The position numbers and the translations under genes were made by a program. A DNA stretch of 64,000 nucleotides from Rhodopila globiformis (GTDB lineage Bacteria; Pseudomonadota; Alphaproteobacteria; Acetobacterales; Acetobacteraceae), in assembly GCF_002937115.1 (NCBI RefSeq), contig NZ_NHRY01000266.1:37441-101440 (forward strand). Reading direction: 5' to 3'. The notes beneath the pieces are model-generated. The model made no database searches and was not told where the DNA came from. It saw only the letters and a list, made by a program, of their open reading frames with translations. This document shows, in pieces, positions 16,693-26,307 of this stretch (position 1 is its first letter; each line of letters begins with the position of its first letter).

Positions 16693-18000
16693 GTGACGGA
16701 CGCCGCGGCTTGCCTGGAAGCCGCGTTTGCCGCGGCGATGGACAGGCTGGGGCCATATGCGCCTGAACCGGCGCTCGCCGTTGCGGCTTCCGGCGGCGCC
16801 GACAGTACGGCCCTGGCCGTGCTGGCCAAGGGCTGGGCGGATTCGCGGCAGCGTCGGCTGTGCGCCCTGGTGGTCGATCACGGCCTGCGTTCGGAATCGG
16901 CGGCCGAGGCGGTGGTCACGGTCGAACGGGTGACACGCCTTGGCATCCCGGCCCGTCTGCTGACCCTGACGACGCTGGCGCGGGGGCCGGCCCTGGCGGA
17001 GCGGGCGCGGCTTGCACGCTATCAGGTGCTGTTCGAAGCGTGCCGGGAGGCCGGATGCCGCGACCTGCTGCTGGGTCATCATGCCGCGGATCAGGCAGAG
17101 ACGGTGGCAATGCGGATTCTCCGCAACAGCGGCACCCACGGCCTCGCTGGCATGGCCGCGTCCCGGGAGGTGGATGGCCTGCGTCTGCTGCGCCCGCTGC
17201 TGGCCTTTCCGCCGAAGCTGCTGCGGCACTACCTGACCGAGCGCGGCATCGGCTGGATCGAGGATCCGTCCAACCGTGACCTGCGGGCGCAGCGTCCCAG
17301 GCTGCGGCAACTGTTCACCGGGACGTTGTCCGAACCGACCCTCCTGGCGCTGACGCAGGCAATCTCGGGCGTCGGCCGGCTGCGCGCGGACGAGGAAGCC
17401 GAAACCGCCGCCGAACTGGCGGAGCGTGCGGCCATTCATCCTGAAGGCTTTGCGCTGCTGTCGCCCGGCCGCATCAGCGAGGCCGCCTTGTCCAACCTTG
17501 TGCAGACCATCGGCGGCGCAGCCTATCCGCCCTCGCCCGCCCAGATCGCACCGCTGGCCGCTGAGCCGAAGCCGGCAACCTTGGGCGGCGTGCGGATTTT
17601 GCCGGCCGGACGGCTTGGTCCCGGCTGGCTGGTCGTGCGCGAGGAGGCGGCGATCGCCCCGCCGATTGACGCGACACCGGGCGCTGTCTGGGACAACCGC
17701 TTCCGGCTGATCGTCACAAAAGGCTCGCTTGCGGGCGCGACAATCGGCAAGCTTGGCGCCGACGCCGCAAGGTTCCGCGCGCGCTCCAACCTGCCGTCGA
17801 TCGTGCTGCGCACCCTGCCGGCCATCAGGCTCGGTAAAATTGTGGCAGCGGTACCGCATTTAGGGTATGGAATCCGTGAGGATGACGTTCAGATAGCCGT
17901 GCCGTTCGTTCCGGTCACCCCCGTTGCCGGTTCCCGCTTTGTGCCAGCGGATGCAGCGGGACCGAATCAACCGGCATCAAAAATGCCTTCAGGGTTGTGA
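16693..18000 (+). CDS. tilS: tRNA(Ile)-lysidine synthetase
   Basis: This 435-aa ATP-dependent enzyme converts C34 of the CAU-anticodon tRNA-Ile to lysidine so that it reads AUA. The PP-loop SGGADS is at 33-38, and [21 protein letters not shown] is the tRNA-interacting family motif. [17 protein letters not shown] is a further TilS landmark. The C-terminal part is poorly conserved, as usual. The GTG at 16693, 7 bp after cpoB, is the best start, though no strong ribosome-binding site is visible; ATG at 16741 would remove the N-terminal helix. ftsH follows after 145 bp, a common tilS-ftsH arrangement. Confidence 0.9.
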   Translation: MTDAAACLEAAFAAAMDRLGPYAPEPALAVAASGGADSTALAVLAKGWADSRQRRLCALVVDHGLRSESAAEAVVTVERVTRLGIPARLLTLTTLARGPALAERARLARYQVLFEACREAGCRDLLLGHHAADQAETVAMRILRNSGTHGLAGMAASREVDGLRLLRPLLAFPPKLLRHYLTERGIGWIEDPSNRDLRAQRPRLRQLFTGTLSEPTLLALTQAISGVGRLRADEEAETAAELAERAAIHPEGFALLSPGRISEAALSNLVQTIGGAAYPPSPAQIAPLAAEPKPATLGGVRILPAGRLGPGWLVVREEAAIAPPIDATPGAVWDNRFRLIVTKGSLAGATIGKLGADAARFRARSNLPSIVLRTLPAIRLGKIVAAVPHLGYGIREDDVQIAVPFVPVTPVAGSRFVPADAAGPNQPASKMPSGL

Positions 18001-18145
18001 TTCGCTTCGGCTTGGTGAACCATTCTGTTATCGCGGGGATGTAGCTTTCGATCCCGCACACTATGTAATGGCTGTGTTGCACGGCCAATCGCCCCCGGGC
18101 GGGTGGTCGATGCCTCTGACGGACTGTGAACGTGAGCAAAATCAT

Positions 18146-20065
18146 ATGAGCAATTTCGGCCGGAACCTCGCGCTGTGGGTGATCATAGCCCTGCTGCTCG
18201 TGGTGCTATTCAATCTGTTCCAGCCCGGAGTGACCCATACCAACTCAACACAGATCGCCTATTCGGACTTCATCACGGAAGTGAACTCCGGCCGTGTGCG
18301 CGATGTGGTGATACAGGGACGGACCGTCTCCGGCCAGTTGAACGATGGGCGAACCTTCCAGACCTACACACCGGAAGATCCGACCCTGGTCAAGACCCTG
18401 ACCGACAAGAACGTCCGGGTGATCGCCAAGCCGGAAGACAGCGACGTCAATCCGTTGCTGCACTACCTGCTGTCGTGGTTCCCGATGCTGCTGCTGATCG
18501 GCGTCTGGGTGTTCTTCATGCGGCAGATGCAGTCGGGCGGCGGCCGGGCCATGGGCTTCGGCAAATCCCGGGCGCGCATGCTGACGGAGAAACAGGGGCG
18601 CGTGACGTTTGAGGACGTCGCCGGCATCGACGAGGCCAAGGGCGAACTGCAGGAAATCGTTGAATTCCTGAAGGATCCGCAGAAGTTCCAGCGGCTCGGC
18701 GGCAAGATCCCCAAGGGCGTGCTGCTGGTCGGCCCGCCCGGCACCGGCAAGACGCTGCTGGCTCGCGCCATCGCGGGTGAGGCGAACGTGCCGTTCTTCA
18801 CCATCTCGGGCTCCGACTTCGTCGAGATGTTCGTCGGCGTGGGTGCCTCGCGCGTCCGCGACATGTTCGAGCAGGGCAAGAAGAACGCGCCGTGCATCAT
18901 CTTCATCGACGAAATCGACGCCGTCGGCCGCCATCGCGGCGCCGGCCTCGGCGGCGGCAACGATGAGCGTGAGCAGACGCTGAACCAGATGCTGGTCGAG
19001 ATGGACGGCTTCGAGTCGAACGAAGGCGTCATCCTGATCGCCGCCACCAACCGTCCGGACGTACTGGACCCGGCGCTGCTGCGTCCCGGCCGCTTCGACC
19101 GGCAGGTGGTGGTGCCGAATCCGGACGTGAACGGGCGGGAGAAGATCCTGCGCGTGCACATGCGCAAGGTGCCGCTGGCCTCCGACGTCGATCCGAAGGT
19201 GATCGCCCGCGGCACGCCGGGGTTCTCCGGGGCCGATCTGGCGAACCTGGTGAACGAGGGCGCGCTGCTGGCGGCACGGCTGGGCAAGCGGGTCGTCGCC
19301 ATGGCCGAGTTCGAGGCCGCCAAGGACAAGGTCATGATGGGCACCGAGCGCAAGTCGCTGGTGATGTCCGAGGCCGAGAAGCGCATGACCGCCTATCACG
19401 AGGCCGGCCACGCCCTGTGCGCCATGCACGAGCCGGAATGCGACCCGGTCCACAAGGCGACGATCATCCCGCGCGGCCGTGCGCTGGGCCTGGTCATGAG
19501 CCTACCGGAGGGTGACCGCTACTCCAAGTCGAAGTCCAAGCTGTTGTCGGAACTGACGATGGCGATGGGCGGACGCGCGGCGGAGGAGATCATCTTCGGG
19601 CCGGACAAGGTGTCGAACGGCGCGTCGGGCGACATCAAGATGGCGACCGACCAGGCGCGACGGATGATCACCGAGTGGGGCATGTCCGACAAGCTCGGCA
19701 TGATCGCCTACGGCGACAACAGCCAGGAGGTGTTCCTGGGTCACTCCGTGACGCAGAACAAGAACGTGTCCGAGGCGACGGCGCGGGAGATCGATGCCGA
19801 GATCAAGGGCATCATCGACCGGGCCTATGCCAAGGCGCGGCGGCTGCTCACCGAGAACATCGAGGAACTGCACCGCCTTGCCCGCGGCCTGCTGGAGTAT
19901 GAGACGCTGAGCGGCGACGAAATCCGGACAGTGCTGCGGGGCGAGCCGATCATCCGCAAGATCGTCGATGAGCCTGCGCCCGAGTCGCGCCGTGCCTCGG
20001 TGCCGACAACGGGACGGCCGGTGCCGACACCTCCGGGGGCCACACCGGCGCCACAACCCGGTTAA
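18146..20065 (+). CDS. ftsH: ATP-dependent zinc metalloprotease FtsH
   Basis: This 639-aa inner-membrane AAA+ protease degrades misfolded membrane and regulatory proteins as a hexamer. Two transmembrane helices (about 9-25 and 107-126) flank a small periplasmic domain. Walker A is GPPGTGKT (196-203), Walker B IIFIDEID (251-258), the second region of homology ends in RPGRFDRQ, and the zinc motif is HEAGH (418-422). The C-terminal 30 residues are Pro-rich and variable. The ATG at 18146 gives the canonical N-terminus; in-frame starts further upstream (from 17924) would overlap tilS. A strong terminator follows. Confidence 0.97.
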   Translation: MSNFGRNLALWVIIALLLVVLFNLFQPGVTHTNSTQIAYSDFITEVNSGRVRDVVIQGRTVSGQLNDGRTFQTYTPEDPTLVKTLTDKNVRVIAKPEDSDVNPLLHYLLSWFPMLLLIGVWVFFMRQMQSGGGRAMGFGKSRARMLTEKQGRVTFEDVAGIDEAKGELQEIVEFLKDPQKFQRLGGKIPKGVLLVGPPGTGKTLLARAIAGEANVPFFTISGSDFVEMFVGVGASRVRDMFEQGKKNAPCIIFIDEIDAVGRHRGAGLGGGNDEREQTLNQMLVEMDGFESNEGVILIAATNRPDVLDPALLRPGRFDRQVVVPNPDVNGREKILRVHMRKVPLASDVDPKVIARGTPGFSGADLANLVNEGALLAARLGKRVVAMAEFEAAKDKVMMGTERKSLVMSEAEKRMTAYHEAGHALCAMHEPECDPVHKATIIPRGRALGLVMSLPEGDRYSKSKSKLLSELTMAMGGRAAEEIIFGPDKVSNGASGDIKMATDQARRMITEWGMSDKLGMIAYGDNSQEVFLGHSVTQNKNVSEATAREIDAEIKGIIDRAYAKARRLLTENIEELHRLARGLLEYETLSGDEIRTVLRGEPIIRKIVDEPAPESRRASVPTTGRPVPTPPGATPAPQPG

Positions 20066-20094
20066 GGCCCGGGCGGACAGATTCGTCAGAGACT

Positions 20095-20126
20095 GAAATG
20101 GCGGCCTTCGGGCCGCCATTTCTTTT
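20095..20126 (+). terminator. Rho-independent terminator of ftsH
   Basis: A perfect 12-bp stem (GAAATGGCGGCC, TTCG tetraloop, GGCCGCCATTTC) is followed by TTTTG, 29 bases after the ftsH stop. It ends the cpoB-tilS-ftsH transcription unit before the repeat-rich interval. Confidence 0.92.
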
Positions 20127-20216
20127 GCAGCCCGGCCCGTTGTCCCTTTGGCCCGTCGCCCCACCGTCGCGGCCGGGGGTGTCCCCATACGCGCTCACAT
20201 AACGGGGAACAGGGCG

Positions 20217-20253
20217 TGGTCGTCTCCCTATCGTCATGGCCGGGCGTGTCCCT
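20217..20253. repeat. Dispersed palindromic repeat, copy B (half element)
   Basis: The sequence tcgtctccctatcgtcatgg followed by ccgggcgtgtccc matches the reverse complement of the right side of copy A (8316-8352) at nearly every base. Only one arm of the palindrome is present. Confidence 0.7.
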
Positions 20254-20455
20254 ACCGCATGCACACATCCCGGAAACAACCGCAAAACCAGGAGCTCGCC
20301 CAATGCCTGGGAACGCTGCCGCTCTTTCGCGGAGACGCGTTTGGCTGGCAAGCGACCGGCCGAGGAGACGCCGGGCCGGGTCGCCGTGGTGTGGTCCGCA
20401 CATCCGGTGTGGGGCATCCTGCCCATTGGGATGGGGCGGGGGCGGGTTGGCCACC

Positions 20456-20642
20456 GCAATCAAGCGAACACGGAGTTGCACGGTGTTTGCACGGAGTTCC
20501 GCAGAGTCTTCCGGGGCGCCCGCAACAGGGTCGCCCCCGTGGCAGCGTCCGAGGATTTCATGCGCTGCGCGCGAAGCGCCGTATCCCCTTTCTCTGCGGA
20601 ACTCCGTGCGAACGCCGTGCAACTCTGTGTTCGCTTGATTGC
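20456..20642. repeat. MITE-like element with 50-bp terminal inverted repeats
   Basis: The arms at 20456-20505 and 20593-20642 are inverted copies (47 of 50 bases by eye), starting GCAATCAAGCGAACAC and ending TTCCGCAGA. They enclose an 87-bp core without coding capacity. The structure resembles a miniature inverted-repeat element; no transposase or target duplication was recognised. Confidence 0.7.
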
Positions 20643-20716
20643 CGTCGGTGAAACCAGCACCGGCGATGACAGTACGGAGCCGCGGCTGCAGCGGACCGTT
20701 TCCGAAATCTGTGCAT

Positions 20717-20880
20717 CCCGTAGGGCGTGTCCCGGCCATCTACCCCCCCCACCGTCGAAGCGCAGATGGCCGGGACACGCCCGGCCACGACGGTGAGGCA
20801 ACGGTCCGGGCGCCAAATCCTTCTCCAACCGTCACCCTGCCCTGATAGCCATGGGGACAGGCCCGGCCATGACGATAGAG
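20717..20880. repeat. Dispersed palindromic repeat, copy C with accessory module
   Basis: A perfect 19-bp inverted repeat (20723-20741 and 20764-20782, core GGGCGTGTCCCGGCCATCT) is followed by a second module containing ctgatagccatggggacagg. The whole two-module block occurs again, inverted, at 27851-28013. Confidence 0.8.
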
Positions 20881-20933
20881 CGGCGATGGGGCGACGACCT
20901 TCGGTTGCACCGTCGAATTTCGCGCTGTGGCTC

Positions 20934-21060
20934 TACAGCAGACCGCAGGCCGGTTGGGATGCACAGGTGGCCTGTCCTCATCGTCATGGCCCGGACGAGC
21001 CGGGCCATGACGATGCGGGTGCGCCGTCGCCCTGTCCCAACCGGCCTGCGGTCTGCTGTA
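20934..21060. repeat. Nested perfect palindrome upstream of pyrB (copy D)
   Basis: Outer arms 20934-20959 and 21035-21060 are a perfect 26-bp inverted repeat starting TACAGCAGACCGCAGG. Inside them, 20979-20994 and 21000-21015 form a perfect 16-bp inverted repeat (CATCGTCATGGCCCGG) with a 5-base loop. The inner hairpin shares the TCATGGCC core of the dispersed family. It ends 23 bases before the proposed pyrB start. Confidence 0.85.
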
Positions 21061-21083
21061 ATGCTGTTGACGGCCCGCGCCGG

Positions 21084-22040
21084 TTGCTGCAACCAAGGCC
21101 GGTGTTCTACCGAAAGAAACATCTCCTGGCGATCGAAGGGCTGGAACCGCCCGCGATCAGCCAATTGCTCGACCTCGCCGAAAGCTACGTGCTGCTCAAC
21201 CGCTCGGGCAAGACGCAGCGTGACCTGCTGCGCGGGCGCACGCTGATCAACCTGTTCTTCGAGGACAGCACCCGCACGCGGACCAGCTTCGAGCTTGCCG
21301 GCAAACGGCTGGGGGCCGATGTCATCAACATGTCGGTCTCGACCTCGTCGGTGAACAAGGGCGAGACGTTGATCGACACCGCCGCCACCCTGAACGCGAT
21401 GCACTGCGACCTGCTGGTGGTGCGGCACGACCAGTCCGGGGCGCCGAACCTGCTGGCGCAGATCGTCGATGCGGCGGTGATCAACGCCGGTGACGGGACG
21501 CACGAACACCCGACCCAGGCGCTGCTCGATGCCCTGACGATCAAGCGGCGCAAGGGGCGGATCGCCGGGCTGACCGTGGCGATCTGTGGCGACGTCACCC
21601 ATTCGCGGGTGGCCCGCTCCAATATCCATCTGCTGACGACCATGGGCTGCCAGGTCCGGGTCGTCGGGCCGCCGACGCTGATCCCGGCCGGAGTCGCGGA
21701 CCTGGGCGTCAGCGTGTTCCACGACATGGCCGCCGGCCTCGACGGTGTGGACGTCGTCATGACGCTGCGGCTGCAGCGCGAACGGATGGCGCGTGGCCTG
21801 GTGCCCAGCGCGCGGGAGTATTTCCGCTTCTACGGCCTGGACCACGAGAAGCTGGCCCGCGCCCGGCCGGATGCCATCGTGATGCATCCCGGTCCGATGA
21901 ACCGCGGCGTCGAGATCGACAGCGCGGTGGCCGATGACCCGGCGCACAGCGTCATCAAGGAACAGGTCGAAATGGGCGTGGCCGTCCGAATGGCGGTGCT
22001 GGATATCCTGTCGCGGGGCCAAGGTCGGAATGAACCCTGA
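21084..22040 (+). CDS. pyrB: Aspartate carbamoyltransferase catalytic subunit
   Basis: This roughly 318-aa enzyme condenses carbamoyl phosphate with aspartate in de novo pyrimidine synthesis. The carbamoyl-phosphate loop [11 protein letters not shown], the [12 protein letters not shown] motif and [13 protein letters not shown] near the C-terminus are all intact. The start is uncertain. TTG at 21084 gives [20 protein letters not shown], a natural N-terminus; GTG at 21102 would be six codons shorter; neither has a clear ribosome-binding site. Longer readings run through the palindromic repeats and are not credible. It overlaps the pyrC-like gene by 11 bp. Confidence 0.93.
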   Translation: MLQPRPVFYRKKHLLAIEGLEPPAISQLLDLAESYVLLNRSGKTQRDLLRGRTLINLFFEDSTRTRTSFELAGKRLGADVINMSVSTSSVNKGETLIDTAATLNAMHCDLLVVRHDQSGAPNLLAQIVDAAVINAGDGTHEHPTQALLDALTIKRRKGRIAGLTVAICGDVTHSRVARSNIHLLTTMGCQVRVVGPPTLIPAGVADLGVSVFHDMAAGLDGVDVVMTLRLQRERMARGLVPSAREYFRFYGLDHEKLARARPDAIVMHPGPMNRGVEIDSAVADDPAHSVIKEQVEMGVAVRMAVLDILSRGQGRNEP

Positions 22041-23301
22041 TACGCTGTTCTCCGGCGTCCGCATCCTGGGCGCCGGAGTCGATCTCGTTGGCGACCTGCT
22101 GGTGCGGGACGGGCTGATCGCTGATTTCGGCCCCGCGCTGGGCCGTCCGGATGGTGCCACGCGGATCGAGGCGACCGGCGCCATCCTGTGCCCGGGGCTG
22201 GTCGACATGCGGGCGGCGCTCGGTGAGCCGGGCTTTGAATACCGCGAAACCATCGCCTCGGCCGCGCAGGCGGCGGCAGCCGGCGGCATTACCACCCTGG
22301 CCGCCCTGCCCGATACGCAGCCGGCGATCGACGATCCGGCGCTGGTGCATCTGCTGCGGACCCGGGGCGAGGAAACCGGCAGCCTGACCATCCTGCCCTA
22401 CGGCGCCGTCACCAAAGGCTGCCGCGGCGAGGAGCTTGCCGAGCTTGGGCTGTTGCGGGAAGCCGGGGCGGTCGCCTTCACCGACGGCTCGCGCGCCATT
22501 GGCCCGGCCCGCATGATGCGCCTCGCCTTGTCCTATGCCCGCGGGTTCGGCGCCCGGATCGTGCAGCACCCCGAGGAGCCGTCGCTTGCCGCCGGCGGGT
22601 CCGCCACGGAAAGCGAGCAGGCAACCCGGCTCGGCCTGCCGGGCATTCCGGCCGCGGCGGAAGCGATGATGGTCGCCCGCGACATCAAGCTGGTCCAGTT
22701 GACCGGCGGCGCGGTGCATTTCGCGCATGTCTCGACCGGCGAGGCGGTGGCGCTGATCCGCCAGGCCAAGGACGCCGGCCTCGCTGTCACCTGCGATACG
22801 GCGCCACCGTATTTCGACCTGAACGAGACCTCCATCGGCGAATTCCGCACCTATGCCAAGCTGTCGCCGCCGTTGCGCAAGGAGCATGACCGCAAGGCCG
22901 TGGCGGCGGCGCTGGCCGATGGAACGGTCGATGCGGTGGCGTCGGACCATCAGCCAAGGGACGTTGACGACAAACGCCTGCCGTTCGCGCTGGCGTCGGC
23001 CGGCGGCTCCGGCCTGGCGACGCTGCTCGCGGTGACGCTGGCGCACGTGCACAACGGGACAATCCCGCTGCCGGCTGCGATCGAGCTTCTGACGGCAAAG
23101 CCGGCGGCGCTTCTGGGGATTTCAGCCGGACGCATCGCCAGGGGCGCGGTGGCGGATTTGTGCCTGTTCGAACCGGATCGCATCTGGAAGGTCGAAGCCG
23201 GCAGCTTGCCGGGCAAGGCCCAAAATACCCCATTCGATGGGCGGGCCCTGGAAGGAGTCGTGCTGGGAACCTGGAAGCGCGGCAGGCGGGTGTTCGGATA
23301 G
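22030..23301 (+). CDS. Dihydroorotase-like protein lacking the metal-binding HxH (PyrC' type)
   Basis: This 423-aa amidohydrolase-fold protein is clearly related to dihydroorotase (PGLVDM at 55-60, [39 protein letters not shown]). The beta-strand-1 HxH that binds the active-site metals is replaced by Arg61-Ala62-Ala63 ([10 protein letters not shown]). The other histidines and the Asp of SDHQPRD are present. Non-catalytic PyrC' partners that hold aspartate carbamoyltransferase in a complex are known in bacteria; the 11-bp overlap with pyrB fits that role. A separate catalytic dihydroorotase would then be needed elsewhere in the genome. The name pyrC should therefore be used with care. Confidence 0.85.
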   Translation: MNPDTLFSGVRILGAGVDLVGDLLVRDGLIADFGPALGRPDGATRIEATGAILCPGLVDMRAALGEPGFEYRETIASAAQAAAAGGITTLAALPDTQPAIDDPALVHLLRTRGEETGSLTILPYGAVTKGCRGEELAELGLLREAGAVAFTDGSRAIGPARMMRLALSYARGFGARIVQHPEEPSLAAGGSATESEQATRLGLPGIPAAAEAMMVARDIKLVQLTGGAVHFAHVSTGEAVALIRQAKDAGLAVTCDTAPPYFDLNETSIGEFRTYAKLSPPLRKEHDRKAVAAALADGTVDAVASDHQPRDVDDKRLPFALASAGGSGLATLLAVTLAHVHNGTIPLPAAIELLTAKPAALLGISAGRIARGAVADLCLFEPDRIWKVEAGSLPGKAQNTPFDGRALEGVVLGTWKRGRRVFG

Positions 23302-23311
23302 ACGCTCCGCC

Positions 23312-23761
23312 GTGCGGCGGTTCCGGCCTGGCACGGCCTGGGCGTCGGTGCTCCATCGACTGTGCATCGCCGGACTTGCTGCCGGGCTTGCGTCCTGTGC
23401 GGCGCCCACGGCACCGTCCTGCGCCCCGGGCACGGGGCAGCCCATGCTGGTCTTTAATCTTTTCTTTGGCAAATCGATTCCGCGACGCGGCGACCTGACG
23501 CAAGCGGAGTGGCAGCAGTTTCTCGACGACAGCGTCACCGTCAATCTGCCGAACGGCTATACGGTCGTGGATGCATCCGGTGCCTGGATGGATCCGACGA
23601 CGCGCCGAACGATCAAGGAAGCCAGCAAGCTGCTGATTGTTGCCCTGCCGGTGACGCCCCTCAGTCTGGCCGCTGTCAACCGCATCCGGAATGAGTATCA
23701 GTCCAGATTCCGGCAACAACTGGTCGGCATGACGGTGGAACCGGCCTGCGGTTCGTTCTGA
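23312..23761 (+). CDS. DUF3574 lipoprotein
   Basis: This approximately 149-aa protein has a lipoprotein signal (AGLAAGLASC, Cys29) and a mature part that matches the DUF3574 pattern: MLVFNLFFGKSIPRRGDLTQAEWQQFLDDSVTVNLPNGYTVVDASGAW, then a conserved E-x-S-K-L helix. Function is unknown. The start is uncertain between GTG at 23312 and GTG at 23348; both keep the signal sequence and neither has a strong ribosome-binding site. It begins 10 bases after the pyrC-like stop, so it is probably read through from pyrB. Many relatives have plsY at this position; it is absent here. Confidence 0.72.
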   Translation: MRRFRPGTAWASVLHRLCIAGLAAGLASCAAPTAPSCAPGTGQPMLVFNLFFGKSIPRRGDLTQAEWQQFLDDSVTVNLPNGYTVVDASGAWMDPTTRRTIKEASKLLIVALPVTPLSLAAVNRIRNEYQSRFRQQLVGMTVEPACGSF

Positions 23762-23785
23762 ACACCGGACCTCGACGGTCCCGCA

Positions 23786-23815
23786 ACAAAAAGGGCGCCC
23801 GTGGGCGCCCTCTTC
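23786..23815 (-). terminator. Intrinsic terminator of the first OmpA-like gene
   Basis: On the minus strand AGGGCGCCCACGGGCGCCCT folds into a GC stem followed by TTTTTG, 23 bases past the stop of the OmpA-like gene at 23838. The short T-rich stretch on the plus strand (tcttcgtt) could let it also stop transcription from the DUF3574 gene. Confidence 0.85.
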
Positions 23816-23837
23816 GTTACAGCCGGGTGGCCGTGAT

Positions 23838-24878
23838 TTACTTGATGATGATTTCAACGCGCCGATTCTGCGGCTCACGCACGCCTGGGCCGGTCGGCAC
23901 CAGCAGATGCGTCTCGCCGAAGCCCTGGATCGCGATCGCGCTCTTTGGCACGCCGTCCTTGACCAGTTCCGCGGCAACCGCCCGGGCGCGGCGCACCGAC
24001 AGGCCCATGTTGTACTTCGCCGTGCCCGAGGTGTCGGTGTAGCCGTTCACCTCAAGCCGGGTGTACTGCACCTTGGTCGAGTTCGCCGCGGCTTCCGCAA
24101 CGATCTGGCGGGCGCGGTCGGTCAGGGTCGCCTTGTCCCAGTCGAAGAACACCAGGTACGAACGCGACACCGGCGAGGGCGCAACCGCGGCAGGCGGCGG
24201 AGCCTCGGGCGCCGCAGCAGCGGGCGCGCCAAACGCGTAGCGCAGGCCGACGAGGATCGCGTGGTTGAAGTCGTTTCCGAGCTTCACGCCGTTATAGTTA
24301 CGGCCCGTCAACCCCATGAAGCGGTATTCGGCAGTTGCCGACAGCCCGGGCACGACAGGGATGGGCATGGCCGCACCGACAATACCCTGGTAGGCGAAGG
24401 CGGCCTTGGTGCTGTCGAACGAACTCGAACTATTGGAAGCCGGGAACTGGACGTTGTCGTTAACCCATTGATAGCCGACGCCCGCGCCGACGTACGGCGT
24501 AAACATCGACGAAATCGTGGTGAAATCGTACAGCACGTTCACCATCGGGCCGAACTTCTGCTCAGACCCCTTCAGCCCGATGCTGCCGGACGGCTGGGTA
24601 ACTTTGTCCATGCCGTTGTTGCGATAGTCGAATTCGAGTTCCGCACGCAGGCCGTTGCCGAATCCCCAACCGCCGGCGATGACGCCGACAGCGCCGAGAT
24701 TGGTGTTCAGGTTGGTGTTGGACGTTTGCCCAACCGTGGCGATGGAGTTGACCGGCACCTGCTGCATGATGTTCACGCCAGCGCCCAGCGACATGTACAA
24801 GCCATCGACCGGCTGTGCCTGCGCCGCAAGCGGCAGCGCCAGGAACGTCGCTGCCGCCAGTGTATTGCGGAATGTCAT
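23838..24878 (-). CDS. OmpA-family outer-membrane protein, copy 1
   Basis: This 346-aa protein has a signal peptide (FRNTLAAATFLALPLAAQAQ) and an N-terminal eight-strand OmpA-like beta-barrel (GLYMSLGAGVNIM through HAILVGLRYAFG). An Ala/Pro hinge follows (about 210-230), then a C-terminal OmpA peptidoglycan-binding domain. The domain has NGYTDTSGTAKYNMGLSVRRARAVAAELV, including the conserved Asp and Arg that grip diaminopimelate. It anchors the outer membrane to the wall. The ATG at 24878 follows AAAGGAGAAACG. The upstream 143 bp holds its own promoter, because the neighbouring copy is terminated at 25022-25048. The C-terminal domain is nearly identical to copy 2. Confidence 0.92.
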   Translation of the reverse strand: MTFRNTLAAATFLALPLAAQAQPVDGLYMSLGAGVNIMQQVPVNSIATVGQTSNTNLNTNLGAVGVIAGGWGFGNGLRAELEFDYRNNGMDKVTQPSGSIGLKGSEQKFGPMVNVLYDFTTISSMFTPYVGAGVGYQWVNDNVQFPASNSSSSFDSTKAAFAYQGIVGAAMPIPVVPGLSATAEYRFMGLTGRNYNGVKLGNDFNHAILVGLRYAFGAPAAAAPEAPPPAAVAPSPVSRSYLVFFDWDKATLTDRARQIVAEAAANSTKVQYTRLEVNGYTDTSGTAKYNMGLSVRRARAVAAELVKDGVPKSAIAIQGFGETHLLVPTGPGVREPQNRRVEIIIK

Positions 24879-25021
24879 TCGTTTCTCCTTTTCTTCAACC
24901 CGGCGAAGCGGACCAATGGCACGGGCCATATGTTGTCATATAACAACTATGATGGTATTGCAAGATGGTTGGGTCCGAGGTTGCGTCGCCGACGTTTGGT
25001 CTGGCGAAACGCAAAGCAACG

Positions 25022-25048
25022 AAAAAGGGGCGTCTGCGGACGCCCCCT
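25022..25048 (-). terminator. Intrinsic terminator of the second OmpA-like gene
   Basis: On the minus strand GGGGGCGTCCGCAGACGCCCC forms an 8-bp stem with a TTTTTC tail, 24 bases past the stop of the gene at 25073. It separates the two tandem OmpA-like genes transcriptionally. Confidence 0.87.
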
Positions 25049-25072
25049 TCGTTACAGCCGGTTGGCCGTGAT

Positions 25073-26128
25073 CTACTTGATGATGATTTCGACGCGCCGG
25101 TTCTGCGGCTCACGCACGCCTGGGCCGGTCGGCACCAGCAGATGCGTCTCACCGAAGCCTTGGATCGCGATCGCGCTCTTTGGCACGCCGTCCTTGACCA
25201 GTTCCGCGGCAACCGCCAGGGCGCGGCGCACCGACAGGCCCATGTTGTACTTCGGCGTGCCCGAGGTATCGGTGTAGCCGTTCACCTCAAGCCGGGTGTA
25301 CTGCACCTTGGTCGAGTTCGCCGCGGCCTCCGCGACGATCTGGCGGGCGCGGTCGGTCAGATTGGCCCGGTCCCAGTCGAAGAACACCAGATACGAACGC
25401 GACACCGGCGAGGGTGCGACCGCAGCCGCGGGCGGAGCCTCAGGCGCCGGCGCGGCCTGACCGAAGTTATAGCGAACACCAACCAGGATGGCGTGGTTGT
25501 AGTCGCTGCCCAGCTTGATCGAGCCAGGCGCAGTAGCGCCACCAGCAGCAAACGTGCCGTTGTACTTGCGGTCCTGCGGCATGCCCATGAAACGATAATC
25601 GGCCGTCAGCGCAAGGCCAGGCACACCGACGATCGGCATGGAGGCACCGATGATCGCCTGATACGCCCAACTGCCCGAGGTTTGGGTCCCGCTGCTGGTG
25701 AATCTGCCAACACCGTTGGAGCCATACAGGTTTCGCTCCTGCGCCCACTGGTAGCCAACGCCGGCGCCGACATACGGCTGGACAAACGGAACCAGGCCAA
25801 CGAAGTCATACAGCACGTTGACCATCGCGCCGAACTTCTGCTCCTGGCCGCCCTGGTTGGAGCCGCTGAAGGTGTTGTAGCGATAGTCACCTTCCAACTC
25901 GGCCCGAAACCCGTTGCCAAGCCCGTAACCCACGCTGGCGACAGCAACAGGGCCAAGCTGCGCATTCAGCGTGGTGCTCGGCGACACGCGGCTGGGCTTC
26001 GCATTCTGGTTCTGCATGATGTTCACGCCGGCTCCGCCGCCGACGTACAGGCCAGTGATCGGTTGAGCGTTCGCCGCGAACGGCAGCGCCAGCACCGTGG
26101 CGGCCACCAATGCGTTGCGGAACTTCAT
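25073..26128 (-). CDS. OmpA-family outer-membrane protein, copy 2
   Basis: This 351-aa protein has the same architecture as the copy at 23838. There is a signal peptide (FRNALVAATVLALPFAANAQ), an OmpA-like barrel (GLYVGGGAGVNIMQN through HAILVGVRYNFG), a Pro/Ala hinge and an OmpA domain. The barrels of the two copies differ substantially in the predicted loops, while about 350 bp encoding the OmpA domain and the 3' end differ at only about 20 positions. The ATG at 26128 has AGGAGAGG upstream. This points to tandem duplication with the C-terminal part kept alike. Confidence 0.92.
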   Translation of the reverse strand: MKFRNALVAATVLALPFAANAQPITGLYVGGGAGVNIMQNQNAKPSRVSPSTTLNAQLGPVAVASVGYGLGNGFRAELEGDYRYNTFSGSNQGGQEQKFGAMVNVLYDFVGLVPFVQPYVGAGVGYQWAQERNLYGSNGVGRFTSSGTQTSGSWAYQAIIGASMPIVGVPGLALTADYRFMGMPQDRKYNGTFAAGGATAPGSIKLGSDYNHAILVGVRYNFGQAAPAPEAPPAAAVAPSPVSRSYLVFFDWDRANLTDRARQIVAEAAANSTKVQYTRLEVNGYTDTSGTPKYNMGLSVRRALAVAAELVKDGVPKSAIAIQGFGETHLLVPTGPGVREPQNRRVEIIIK

Positions 26129-26307
26129 TAAGCCTCTCCTCAATTTCCCATTCACGGCGAAACAGGTCGGAGGAATCGTCACCGGCCCACTCTTTCGCTG
26201 TGCCAACTATAACCATCCGGTTATGCGATAGCGAGGGGCTGACGCATCGACAAGCCACACTGTGGTCCTTATGCCACATAGACGGAGCGAAACTCACATT
26301 TTCGTGA

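Larger units (their letters stand above)
20127..21083. other. Gene-free interval made of palindromic repeats
   Basis: No coding region is supported in about 960 bp between the ftsH terminator and pyrB. Almost all of it can be assigned to repeats: copy B (20217-20253), an 87-bp core flanked by 50-bp inverted repeats (20456-20642), copy C with an adjoining module (20717-20880), and a nested palindrome (20934-21060). It reads like a landing zone for small non-autonomous elements. Confidence 0.75.

Noticed and set aside
17924..18145. Longer FtsH and MurC readings with extra N-terminal extensions
   Set aside because: The added residues overlap neighbouring genes and match nothing; the canonical starts at 18146 and 35237 begin the family sequence directly.
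20727..21083. In-frame N-terminal extension of pyrB from an ATG at 20727
   Set aside because: It runs through palindromic repeats and would add about 119 residues absent from aspartate carbamoyltransferases.
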